A DNA stretch of 64,000 nt from Ceratodon purpureus (taxonomy: Eukaryota; Streptophyta; Bryopsida; Pseudoditrichales; Ditrichaceae). The translations under genes were made by a program, and so were the position numbers. The stretch lies in contig CM026426.1 of NCBI GenBank assembly GCA_014871385.1, positions 84,707,715 to 84,771,714 on the forward strand, read 5' to 3'. Positions 11,343 to 22,100 of the stretch are shown here, in pieces; position 1 is the first letter of the stretch, and each line of letters begins with the position of its first letter. The notes under the pieces were generated by a model. It was not told the DNA's origin, ran no database searches, and worked only from the letters and a program-made list of their open reading frames with translations.

Positions 11343-11612
11343 CACTATAGCGACATAAGAAAATACGAATTAACGATTTGAAGCAAAGCTTAGTGTGTAC
11401 CGAGCTTCTTTTGGGGGCTCGAACAAACTCTTTGTATCACAGTCTAAGCCAGAACCGTACAAGAGTAGTGAAGTACAACTCAAATAACCCTACAACCCTA
11501 AGTCAAACAAACCTTGTGCCATCATAAAATATTCCAAACTTACGGGAGAAATATAGTTTGGCGACTATTCGCTTGCATAAGCGCGAAACAATAGCTCAAA
11601 ATTAACACTTAC

Positions 11613-11960
11613 TCATTGATGTCTCTCATGAAGTTAGAAATCCAGCCCCTGTTGGACTGGGAATCACTGAGTACAGAGCAATTGACTTTGATCGGATCTC
11701 CGTTGTGGTCCTTGATGTGTCGCATCCATGCCAATGCACGGTGGTGACCATCCCAGAGATGGACATATCAACCGATCATTGCTTCAAACAAAGTTTTATT
11801 TTCTGGATCGCTCTTGCATTTATCCATCAGGTCCAAATCAAACTTTTCAGAAAGTAATGACCATCGTGGCAAATCCTCAAAATCATTGCGGGGGAATAGC
11901 CAGGGGAACAACAGCAAGTTATCCTAAAATTTGTTCCCCAATTTCCAATATCAAACCCAT
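11613..11960 (-). pseudogene. ParB-like nuclease-domain exon
   Basis: The frame contains LWDGHHRALAWMRHI (the WDGHHRALAW part at 11726-11755), which matches the DGxHRxxA box that defines ParB/sulfiredoxin-fold proteins and binds nucleotide in ParB and sulfiredoxin. The exon then runs through a Ser/Asn-rich helix (SVLSDSQSNRGW) to a GTAAGT donor at 11611-11612. Upstream the frame reads NDFEDLPRWSLLSEKFDLDL, but a TGA sits six codons before the DGHHR box, where TGG would fit, and a TAG lies further up near 11930. In the family this domain acts in DNA partitioning, nuclease or methylase fusions. Here it is disabled. Confidence 0.55.
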
Positions 11961-13029
11961 TGTAAACTGTCTGTACGTCTATTAGCAAGGCTTGCCGAAC
12001 CCAGGTAGTGGGCATCAGCTGACATAATGGAATCTCCAACTGCAAAGACTTGATTTTTCGACTCTCCAAGTGCTTGTGAATGTTGACCTCGCTAAATTAA
12101 TTTCCCTAGAACTGCTCGAATGACGACACCGATGGGTTGGGGTCCACACTTCTCTTGATGACTTTCTTCTACGCAATATAGACATCCTCGGGCACGGGCT
12201 TTTTCTCCCCCTAGTCCATGCTTGTGCTATGCAAAACGGCAAATCAACCAAGTTAAATTTGTCATTAAATTGCAAAATCCTGATCTGGGAATTGTGGATG
12301 AACTCACAAGTGCCAAACATGTAACAAGGCATGAAATTCTGACTCGAGCCGACAACACACACCGGAGCCTAATGTGACGATACACCTTACAAGTGGCGCC
12401 GGCTCTATGAGTCTCTATATTACATAGTAAACAAAATCCTAGCATCCTCAACGCTGCAGCATTAAGTAGAAATGAACATCATAGTGCAAAAACAACCATA
12501 GATGCGGAGCCTTGAGGAAGGAGGCCGAGTCACCAAGGACAGCCCAGCAAAATCCAAAACCAAGCCAGTCACGTTTCAAGGCTCGGTATACCAGACACCA
12601 AACTGGTCCAAATGGCGCCGGCTCCATCTGCACACTAGAATTGCTAGAGTGGATCGAAAACATGAATTAAGGAGCATACCCTACTAAATAGAGAGTCCAA
12701 TAAATCAACCGCTGGTACACCAGAAAGAGGCGGAATAGATATCAATCGATAAATTGATTCCACGCTTGTATATCGCGCAATGAGCACTTCAAATTAGAAT
12801 ACCGTTCAAGTGGCGTCGGCACCATATGCTTCGCAAAGCTGCCAACTAGAGCACTAATAGAATTTGAACGTAATACCATCTCTAGAGTGCCTTTAAAAAA
12901 AACAAGCCCGAAGGACCTGGTCCAGACTGCAAGCAAAACATATGGATTTTAAGATTGTGGCTTTCATTTTTTTTGCTTGCCAGTCTGAACCACATAAACC
13001 GGTCAAAAAATAGAAAGGACGCAAATTAC

Positions 13030-13076
13030 CTGATTGAGGAACAATGCACTGGAATTCCAGCAATCACTCGACCCAC
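13030..13076 (-). CDS. Short internal exon of the ParB/methylase gene (putative)
   Basis: A 47-bp open segment reads VGRVIAGIPVHCSSIR between a TCTCAG acceptor on its upstream side and a GTAATT donor on its downstream side. The match of both splice signals to an open frame is the only support. A palindrome copy lies 48 bp upstream of it, at 13124-13137. Confidence 0.35.
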
Positions 13077-13790
13077 CTGAGATAAAGTCTATGGAAAAAA
13101 CATTTCAATCCTAAACAACGGTATGGCGCCAGCGCCATGACTATCCACCTTCGGTCACCAAGATCCAGGCATCAAAGAAAAACAAAAGCTAAAAGCTTTG
13201 AACAAAGAGCAGGATGTGTTCACTTCCGGATAGCAAGAAACTATGAAATTAAAACAATTGCCCCGCTAATAACGCTCGTGAGGCCATCGACACCATTAAA
13301 TTGCTCGGCTTGGTCTAACTAGGGCAATATACTACGGACCTTGTAGCGTTCAGTGGAGTTATTAATATCTCAAATGTGATTCCAAGCATTGTGAACAGAA
13401 TTGAGTCAACACTGACCTTATGTGGTCAAATAGCAGGTAACCGACTCGTATTACAAAAAACGGGCCCCGCTGCTTCTCGAGAAACCTGCAAGTGGATGTG
13501 GATACTATCACAAAATGACATGTGAGGGGATTCTGTCGCAACTTCTCGCGCCGTAACCCTCTAAAATGAAACGAATCCAACCCACAAGAGAGCATCAAAA
13601 GATCGATTAAAATAACGGACAGATGAATCAGTGTAATGCTTACAATCACCCGTAACAACATAAGGTGACGCGAAATAAGAATCATTGCTACCCTAGGCAA
13701 GGATATGACGCCAACGCCACAACCAACGCGATCATCGAACCAGGCAGATCAAACATCAAATCAACCATGCATATGAAGGAAGGAGCTTAC

Positions 13791-13961
13791 CACTATATCA
13801 GCCGTCGCTGGTAAGTTGCCACGCTTTCGCTTGCGACTGCCGCTCATTGTGTCCGCGCCACGCCTTCCTTTGCCAAAGCTTAATAAGGACCCCTTTGCCG
13901 CAGCCATAGTAGCAGCTGAACCATCGAGGATGCCGTCAAAGAGTAATCCACAGGACATCAT
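13791..13961 (-). CDS. First exon of the ParB/methylase gene
   Basis: An ATG at 13961 opens 57 codons ending at GTG followed directly by a GTAAGC donor at 13790. The peptide is Gly/Ser/Ala-rich and contains the cluster SGSRKRKRG near residues 41-48, a good nuclear localisation signal. The exon is phase 0. It faces the start of the plus-strand MULE-like gene at 14493, so the 531 bp between them would be a shared divergent promoter. No stop interrupts it. Confidence 0.5.
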
Positions 13962-14492
13962 TGTCCCACAATTGAACTAATGAAAATGGCTTCAGATCTA
14001 GAAGGATAAGACAAGAATTGTTCACGATCTAAACCTAATCCAGTGGGAACAGCAGGGCAACACGAGGATGGAGCACAACGTGACAATGGTACAGCTTGCT
14101 TAGGAAGATAAGGTCAACTGGACATCCCTATTTATTCTAGCGGGTTGAACGGCATTGGAGATCGTTTTAAAGTTTTGAACATTTGCGCTGTCCATTATGC
14201 GATAAGGATTTAAATGATCTCCAAGCCTCAATTCGACGGCAACGGTATAACTTTTATGATCAGCCAACCGTTTCTTTCGGAGATAGAAGTAAAGCTAATT
14301 CATATCGGGAAATTTGATACATTAGAGTTTGGTGAACAAAATTCATCTGAGTTTCTATAAAGCATGTTAGGAACCATTCATTCATGCCTTTGCTAGATCA
14401 GTCCAATACGCAATCACGAACTGCTTCGTAACGTACGTTTTCTGCTTTAAACATTTTAAACATTTTCTTATTCGTTTTAAGAGATCCTTGAG
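13962..14492. promoter_or_regulatory. Divergent intergenic region
   Basis: The 531 bp lie between two outward-facing start codons (13961 minus, 14493 plus). No copy of the palindrome is present here, although copies lie on both sides. The stretch CTGCTTTAAACATTTTAAACATT near 14440-14465 is an AT-rich repeat close to the plus-strand start. No clear TATA box can be assigned. Confidence 0.3.
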
Positions 14493-16910
14493 ATGGCAGT
14501 GTCAAGCAATTTCATTTTACGACTAGCGGGCAAGATTCAGCATTTGAAGGACTCAAGCGCTGATCCAGATATAGAAATATCCGAGTTGGAGGTCGGAATG
14601 GCCTTTAAATTGGCAGAGGGTACCATCCATATTCAGTGCATAGATGTGGAGGGTAGGCTGCGTGGAAACTATTGGCTAGAGTTGAAGGATGGCCAAGCCA
14701 TGTTTAATTTGCCGGTCGTTGATGGTGAGTTGGTCATTGTTTTTGGAGTTAAGGGGAGCTACTTGCCAACAAAGGCGCCTGGTTGTCAGGTTAAAACCCC
14801 CACTCCTATGCCCGAACTAGCAGTCGCAGACACGTCTATGGAAACTTTGAATTTTGATAGTGAGTATTCCTTTGGAATTCTGGAATTTCATGGATCATCT
14901 GTATTGCAAAATTCTAGTGCCCTGTATGGGCAACTTCTTTGTGTGGACGACTTCCCGGTTGAACCTATTGGGGAAACGGATGTGGATTTAAGAACGGCTT
15001 TACCCGCGATAGGATCACCGCAGCCTAATTGTAAGTCACCGTTTATTGGGCTTAATTGTCCATTACCTAGGAATCCACAGTCGGACCCGGATGATCATGT
15101 TGAACTTGAGACTGGCACGTTCAGGCGCCACAGTGTTCAACCCAACTTGCCGCGCAGATGCCTTCCAGTGCTTCAACGCCCAGTCCAGCAGCGTCTGAGG
15201 AGGAGAAGTTGCCATCGTTGAAGGCTTGCTCAATCATCCCGCTCTTAATGGACCTAAATGCCCGTGGCTGCACACGTGAATTTGCAACTATCCCATTTGA
15301 GGAATTTCCTAGGGTTAAATGTCAGTATTTACCAAAGGTCTACGATGGAAATCACATCTTGGAAGTTCCACCTATTGTTGAGAATGATACTGTTTCGACC
15401 AATATATCCTTTGATGGACATCCGTGGGTAAAATCAAACAGTTATAAGTCGAACCCCTTGGCCGATGCTGGCAAATGAGTTTGCATATCCTTTTGCGGTA
15501 GGTCATTCTATTGTAGGAATGACCAATGCATCCACAACAGCATTCACGGTTCCACAAATACGTTGTACTGGGAGGATCGTTGCCACGCAAGACCAAAGCC
15601 TGGGAACGCTCCAGTTGACGAGGACTTGCGGTGCGCGTTCTGTTGATGGACGCCGACATGCGTTTGTCAATGCTCGTGTGTTCTTTGGGTTGCAAGTCAC
15701 GAGTCCGATCAATATACCCGAGCTGTTGTTCACATAGGAAATCACAGCCATCCGTCTTCTCCATGCAAAAGCCGCAGTGCATATGCCAACACCATAGATA
15801 CGATACACCGTTTCTTAGCCGACCAGCCCTTGCTTATGAATGCCCCTCGTTGGGTTGGATTTCGATGTGCACACCAGAATTTCTTAGACCTAATTATGCA
15901 GTCTTCATCTGTCGAGGAGCAAGAATTACTAACGGAGGATCATCTCATGGAGCTACTCAAGAACGCACCGCCCTATCACGACAAGCGGCATGTTAAGTAT
16001 GTGGTGACAAAGTTTAGGTCGGACCAAGAGCGCTGCATCTTCACAGTGAAGAAATACTCCCTGTACATCTACATTTAGGACAGCCATTTCCCAAGTCAAT
16101 CTCAAAGAGGGGTCAAATTTGTTTTCAAAATGTCCACGAGTGGAATCAAGAGGGGCGTTGCCCTAGTTAATTGCATGACCAGCGGGGATTTAAAGGTCAG
16201 TTTTGTCATGTTCGACTATATCAAGAGAGATCACAATTGGACCACGATGGCTGCTCACGTTTACGACCATAATTCAGGGCGATTGTTAACGATAGCAGTG
16301 TGCGAATGAAGTTAATAACAAGGAAAACCAGATTAAGTTTTGAGATGTGCTGAACGAGACGGTAATTAGTAGTGGCCATACCAAGCCAAGGTTCAGAGGC
16401 TTTATGGCCGATGCCTCACGTGCAAATTAGAGTGCGGTTAAAGCGGTGTATGGGAACGAAGAGGGACTAAGTCCTGAGATTGGGGGCCAAGAACAGGACG
16501 TAAACTCTGACGATCCCCTCTTACATACATACTATTTTCATTTTGTACAGAGTATTCGAGATCACACCAACAAGTGGGTATTGGAGAAGTATCGAACCTA
16601 TCATGCCAAATTGTGCAAGCAATGGGCAGCAGCCCCGACAAACGAGGAGTTCCTTGATATTGCTGACGAGCTTCAGAATTGGTAGACGGAGTCCGGTGTA
16701 GTGCACAAAGACAACATAAGGCATATGCAAGGTTGGATGACATGGTGGATGGCACGGCGCACGCTCTTCGCACAGCACCGTCCTTAACAAGCTTGACCTT
16801 GACCTCGAAAGCGAGGCACTTATCCCAAATACAAACCTATGTGAGCCTGTTCACAGCTCAATGTGGGCTACTGCTGCGAGCGGGTTGAAAGTTAAAATGG
16901 ACTTGTACAC
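14493..16910 (+). pseudogene. MULE-like transposase gene, frameshifted
   Basis: An ATG at 14493 opens 242 codons (MAVSSNFILRLAGKIQHLKD), then the frame changes near 15150, 15475 and 15780, giving successive fragments LLMDLNARGCTREFATIPFE, NEFAYPFAVGHSIVGMTNAS and PRWVGFRCAHQNFLDLIM. The diagnostic part is 16200-16690: FVMFDYIKRDHNWTTMAAHV and, after a gap, RGFMADAS followed by AVKAVYG and YYFHFVQSIRDHTNKWV. This is the layout of MULE-type DDE transposases (D in a strand, then FMxDxxxAxxxAVxxVFP and C.FHW..). In-frame stops occur at about 16308 and 16425, and the FHW signature has become FHF. No terminal repeats could be assigned. Family assignment is by motif memory only. Confidence 0.45.
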
Positions 16911-17342
16911 TATTTGTGCTGAGGATATGACACGGTCCCTCATTAATGAATATTTGATCAATTTGAAATTATCAGAATCATTATTTTGAACAAATGGTGT
17001 ATTAAGATTGTAATGGGACAACAAAGCGGAACAAGTACGTATTTACAGTTTACAACCTCACACTTATTAGTTGCAGGTTAAAGAAGATTTAATTTTGATG
17101 CTATCATGCTTCTGCCTTGCTTTAGCAAGAAGCATATTAAATGAAAGAATGAATTTGGACCTACGATTAATGAAGATTTTGTGCGACACAGTGTCCGTCA
17201 ACAAATTTGTTCAAATGGATTTGCACTGACATAAGTGTCCAATATGATGTAGGTGTATTTGAGCCTGTGCAACTTTCTTTTCCTTTTTTTTCAAAAAATC
17301 ACGACGATAGAGTACAATATATCTAGTTCATGACCATGGATA

Positions 17343-17655
17343 TCAATCAAGTGTGTCCAAGGGGGTGACCCATATTTGTCCTGCATACGTCTCATGTGGA
17401 GCTCTTACAAATTTTAGCAATGTGTCTCTCAACCGCCAGAGCTCTAGCAATGATAGCACTTCTACCGGCAACAATAGCTCTTTTGTGGTAGGATTGCGAT
17501 GTACCGAGGTTGCCTTCGATTGAATGTAAACACTGACGTTAGCCTTAAAATTCCTGAGAGCGTCGGACTTTCCAAAAAGTGGATGTGTTGGATCAATTTC
17601 AAGCAAAGAATACCCTACACAAACCTGCTTAACAGTCTTAGTGACTGCACCTTAA
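17343..17655 (-). CDS. Unknown exon-like ORF
   Basis: On the minus strand one frame reads VCVGYSLLEIDPTHPLFGKS, then KEVELLLPVEVLSLLELWRL-like helical sequence (the actual segment is TKELLLPVEVLSLLELWRL), to a stop at 17343. A TTAAGCAG acceptor-like site stands just before VCVGYS. I do not recognise the family. It could be a 3' exon of another gene of the same large element, transcribed towards the MULE-like gene. Confidence 0.3.
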
Positions 17656-18123
17656 ATTGATAACAACAATATGATCCACAAAAAATTGCTATTGTAAATA
17701 TCACACCACGGCTTGATGAATCTACTTCATTGCATAGTACTGCACCGAGACTCAATGATTCCATTCCATACAAATGTGCCTCCCAACGTCCGAGTCGCTA
17801 AGCTACCCATTCCACAGTTTCCTCGACTATAAACTTCCACTTTTCCGATGTGGCCTAGAATCGTCGAAGTCTCTACAGTATGCATGGTGTTTCTACATTG
17901 TCACAAAATACTTGAGTCCTGCAATTCAGTGGCACCTTTAGTTTTGCTAGGATCAGATCAACGACCAAGTTGTCAGGCAAGTAGCCATTAAGAGGCATGG
18001 AAAAAGAGGCTATGGAAGTGGATGGGTTGCAATCTAACTTAAAACCGCTTATGTAGAAGATAGATAGACAGGCACTAAAGTCTCTGCAAGATTCTGTGAA
18101 CAATGCATCTTGATCAACTATGA
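17656..18123. other. Spacer with a short unknown minus-strand ORF
   Basis: A 76-codon frame at 17873-18103 (minus) contains GYLPDNLVVDLILAKLKVP and may be an upstream exon of the gene ending at 17343. Nothing else is recognisable. Confidence 0.25.
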
Positions 18124-18171
18124 TGGTGCCGGCGCCAAACGGCTATATCATGGCTGTTATTGAGGTAATAT

Positions 18172-18775
18172 GTGGATGGTACGCTTTATTCAACGGCTAT
18201 GTGCCTGGAAGATGATTTGGCGGCAAGTGGAGTTAGCATAAACTCATTAAGTTCATCTAAGGCGAGTATACGCTATCCACCGGAATCTGCAAAGCGGAGT
18301 ATATTTGAATACCATAAGACGACGGGCGGATCTTTGTTGTTGCATCTTTGCAGTCGTCGGATTTACGCCCAGTTGGCGGCTTTAGCGTCAGCTTGCCGGT
18401 TAAGCATCAATGTGACAAAGATCCGCTTTGATCTCAGTGTTCAGGATACGAATCAAACTTTTAAGTTTACATCAACTCAGATTCACACATTTTGCAAGAT
18501 GTCTCTGCTCATAGAGAGCAGCTGGGGCTTCTGCGTTCTGTTATAAAAGCCCTTTGAGGTGTTCGGTGAGGCGTGTCGTCTCTAAAGAGCTTACAATGTC
18601 TCTCATTTATCTTGTTAGTGCTTTGATCCAATATGCTTTACATACTCGCTCACTCATTCAACCAGAAGTTGGGGACATCATACTTCGAAAGCTTGAGCTG
18701 AACTCAACTGTAGAGTACTCCTTCTATGAGCACTCCGAGGGCTTTTTTTTTAGAATTGCAAAACCTGGTTGCTGA
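18172..18775 (+). pseudogene. Unknown plus-strand ORF pair, frameshifted
   Basis: Two plus-strand frames follow each other (18172-18546, 124 codons; 18554-18775, 73 codons) with a one-base register change between them. The first contains ASIRYPPESAKRSIFEYHKT, the second LIYLVSALIQYALHTRSLIQ and a hydrophobic end. No family is recognised. A TGGTGCCGGCGCCA palindrome copy stands 35 bp before the first start codon. Confidence 0.25.
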
Positions 18776-21575
18776 AAGTCATTTCCTGCTAGGTCCAATT
18801 TCTTGAATCTTTTGACGTCCTTGAATCCGCCCCTAATATGATGACTTGTATGAATCTCATGGTTCGAGAGCAAAGTGAGGGCTTTAAAGAGGATCATGGA
18901 GGCGGAATCTTAGCTCTGGAGACAATCCCGAGTGGAAACCTTTGGAATGGGTCAGCCCTGCAGTCATCCCCGCAATATGCCTGACGGAATCTGTATTGCT
19001 TTGGCCTTTGCCCAGCCACTACCTCCATTAGGTTCAACTTTCTACAAGGTAGACTTCTATAATTAGGAATATTTATGCAGGACTATTTGAGGTTGGAAGT
19101 CCTTGCCATTGTGGACATTGTGACACCTGAAGATGTCGAGTTGAGGACAATATTATCCTGGCAGCAGGCGCCCAATAACTAGACTTGCGGGGGCTCAGTG
19201 ATTAGGCAAAGGACCCCGGGCATGATTCTAACAGTCAAGGATGTCATGGTCCGAACACCAGCACTTCTTCTGGCAGCTATCTTATTTCCTCACGTAAGCT
19301 GGGACGTAGATCATGACTTCCTAAGACTTTGAGTATAAGTTTTGAATGTATAGTGTTTCCAATTTGTCTAATATCTATCAGTAAGGCGGATCACAATCAC
19401 CTCTATATAGAAAGACAAAAACTTGTCGCCGGTTTTGGTGTTTATAATCTCATGTCGCCACAATTGTATCCTGTTACATTTTAAGCGATTGTTTGTGAAC
19501 ATGATTTCTTGATCGTACATAGTTTTTCATTCGAATTCCAATACAATAAGAGAATGATCAACAATTTCTTGTTGGCGCCAATATAATAAGCTACGAATTT
19601 AGACATACTTGCTATTTCGTTGCTTTGGATTTTCCACTGAGCATCTACTGCGACAATTCCTGGATTTCATGAATTTACGGCGATTCCATCCATGACGACA
19701 CATATTGAACTTGTTGTGACTATATTGTGATTCATATTGCATTTGCTTTGCTTTGTCATATTCGCTACGACCTCAACGTATTCCTTGTGCGGAAAGAGAA
19801 TTCATTTGTACCATGCTCCTATATGTAAAGCGAGCGCATACTTTAGTTTTTTCCACGTACTTCTTTTACCAGCTCTTATTTTTGTGAAGTTTACTAGTGC
19901 CTGACCATATATAGTCCTAAAAGTTAACTAGTGGCAATTTGTGATGTTAACTAGTGCAAACCATAAGACGAGAGTTCGATGTGAGTTCTGTTAAACCGAA
20001 ACAAAGTTTTACTAGAACATAGTCAAACACATTAATGATCAGAAAGTATTTAGTATTTGTTCATCATGACTTTTTGTGTTGCGCCGTCTGGTTCAATAAT
20101 TATGATTGGGTTTGGGATATCTACGTAGCAATATGCCCTTAAAATTAAAGTCTATTTATCCTTAGCCATCAAGTGCTGTGATGGATATCTGGATCAGAAC
20201 ATTGCAATGCCATGTCAATTGTATTCACACCGACATCAATTGGCACCGCTGCCATTTGACATTCCCTAGAGACATTCAGTAAAGCATTGTCAATATATCA
20301 TTTTTCCTCAATTCCCGGGCTTATGATGATTTGCACTACTTGAATGACTCTCCTTTATTGAATATTTTAGAAGATCAAGTATGTACTTCATGAATGTTTT
20401 TGGAACTCTGATCACTTTGATTTGCGCCGGCGTCACTTGGCATTGATCAGTTTGCTTCAGCTTTAAATTGTGGTTTCCAAAATTGAATTGTCTTGTTGAT
20501 TGTAAAGTATAAGGTCATTTTTCAAATTCGGAAAATTGCGTTTTAGAGAAGTCGAAAAAAGCCTGAAGTCCGGGTTGAACATGGACAATGAGATCCATCT
20601 ATATAGCTATTTTAACTAACTTCAACTTGTGCCAATGGACAAATGTAAATTTAGTTTATCAGAGTCCGTAGATGTCACATAATCTTGAAACTAGATGAGA
20701 AACTTTGTGCCGCAAATGTGGTTTCACATTCATTTTTTCAAATGCTAGATCCATACTTATTATAGTAGTATATTTGAAGTCATGAGGAACCAAAGCTGAA
20801 TAAGTTAATCCTATTGTACCAATGAAAATTCAATCAATTCTAAATTAGGGATTTGATTAGCAGTTGAAACGTTGTGAGTATGGTAATTTGCTAGTAAACA
20901 TTACACCGAATTTTGAGAAATATTGAAACGGTCTCGCATAGGATTCAGCTATAAATGAATTTATTCAGACAAAAGTTTACATTGTTGCCATTGATAGAGA
21001 TATTGATTCAGGCATGAACGTATCCGATATCATATAAAATATATAATAAGCAAAATATGAAGGATACAATGATAGGATCTTACTACTTTAGACCTCTAAA
21101 TTGTTATATATCAGTGTCCGTGTTGGACAATTATCCTTGTGAGTAAATAGATATGCCTGACGCCTCATAGTACCATGCGCAAACTTTAGATTATCGGCAA
21201 CATCATCAACTAAAGGCCGACGTGAGCCTTTTGCATCTATGTGCATGTCGATGTTGAGTCCTGGATCATGTTCTCACAGGAATCGTCTTCCAAGGACGAC
21301 GAAGTGCCAATATGCTCAGAAAACCTTCGTTTTGGTATTTTGGACGGAAACCCAAAACTTAGCATCCAGAATTGCAGAAAGATTTGGTTGCATCTAATAT
21401 TACAACAAGTTTGCTACGTCCCAACGCGAGTGTCGAGGCAAAAGATGTGACAGAAATACCCACAAGGTGATGTAATAACTTCTTTTGCGGGAAAGCTAGT
21501 CCACCACATCCCACACCTCCATCCATTTTTAGATGTACAATATGTTGGGTCGGGAATCCTTGATGACAGTGTTAA
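18776..21575. other. Gene-poor stretch with palindrome copies
   Basis: No frame above 70 codons and no recognisable protein. It contains palindrome copies at 20241-20254 and 20422-20435 and a half copy at 19573-19580. Probably decayed non-coding part of the same element. Confidence 0.3.
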
Positions 21576-22100
21576 CTAGATGTAATCTTGATGATTACGC
21601 AGAGTCTTGAGGGTTAGGCCTTTCTCGGCTTGCAGCTCATGCCACTCCTTGCAAAGCATATCAATCTCTTCCTCTACATCAGGTATTAAGAGAAGAACGG
21701 AATGATAAGATTTAAAACCATTCATGTTACGGAGAGCCAGCTTGGCCAGCGCTCTGTCCTTTGTCAACTGAGGCAATTGCGCCCTTAATTTGGTCAATTG
21801 TTCAGTTCGAACGGCTGCTCCATTGGAAATCAAATGAGAATGGCTTGCCAACACTAATGCATTCTTCATAGACTTTTGGCACAATAAATAACGCGAATGT
21901 GACGTACTCAATATATCTTCAACTACCTGTAACGGGTTAGTACCTCTGCGGTCCTCCGTGAGTGTATTCTGCCAACGAGAGAACTCCAGCTTGAGCTTTG
22001 CCAACCGAATTTGTGCTTTAGTTAGTTTCCTCCCTCGTTCATAAGTTATGCAATGCTTGTGGTAGTGTATCAAAGTTATTCTTAGAGTTATTGGGCCCAA
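21576..22100 (-). CDS. Unknown helical protein of 174 residues
   Basis: A single uninterrupted frame encodes an almost entirely helical, Leu/Lys/Gln-rich protein: GRKLTKAQIRLAKLKLEFSR, a central basic/helical segment (LTKLRAQLPQLTKDRALAKL) and an acidic end (DVEEEIDMLCKEWHELQAEK). The heptad-like spacing of Leu suggests a coiled coil. It lies inside the palindrome territory between gene-poor stretches. I recognise no family. It may be the tail of a larger spliced gene, because the first 20 residues look unlike the rest. Confidence 0.4.
   Translation of the reverse strand: MGPITLRITLIHYHKHCITYERGRKLTKAQIRLAKLKLEFSRWQNTLTEDRRGTNPLQVVEDILSTSHSRYLLCQKSMKNALVLASHSHLISNGAAVRTEQLTKLRAQLPQLTKDRALAKLALRNMNGFKSYHSVLLLIPDVEEEIDMLCKEWHELQAEKGLTLKTLRNHQDYI

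Larger units (their letters stand above)
7386..13961 (-). pseudogene. Multi-exon ParB-like / DNA methyltransferase gene, decayed
   Basis: Reading leftwards on the minus strand there is a first exon with a nuclear-localisation-like basic cluster, several short exons bounded by plausible GT/AG sites, a ParB-like segment (LWDGHHRALAW), helical exons, and at the end a methyltransferase-like C-terminus. The order ParB first, methylase last is that of the bacterial and phage proteins in which a ParB N-terminal domain is fused to a DNA modification methylase (COG1475 plus COG0863 types). At least three in-frame stops (one in the ParB exon, two between 9640 and 9810) and one frameshift (near 9950) show this copy is dead. 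Seven copies of a TGGCGCCGGCGCCA-like palindrome lie between its exons. A host gene damaged by decay and a cargo gene of a large transposon are both possible. Exon joins are hand-made and incomplete. Confidence 0.55.

Noticed and set aside
18172-18546. Possible second methylase gene on plus
   Set aside because: The peptide has no SAM-binding or catalytic motif; kept only as an unknown ORF.
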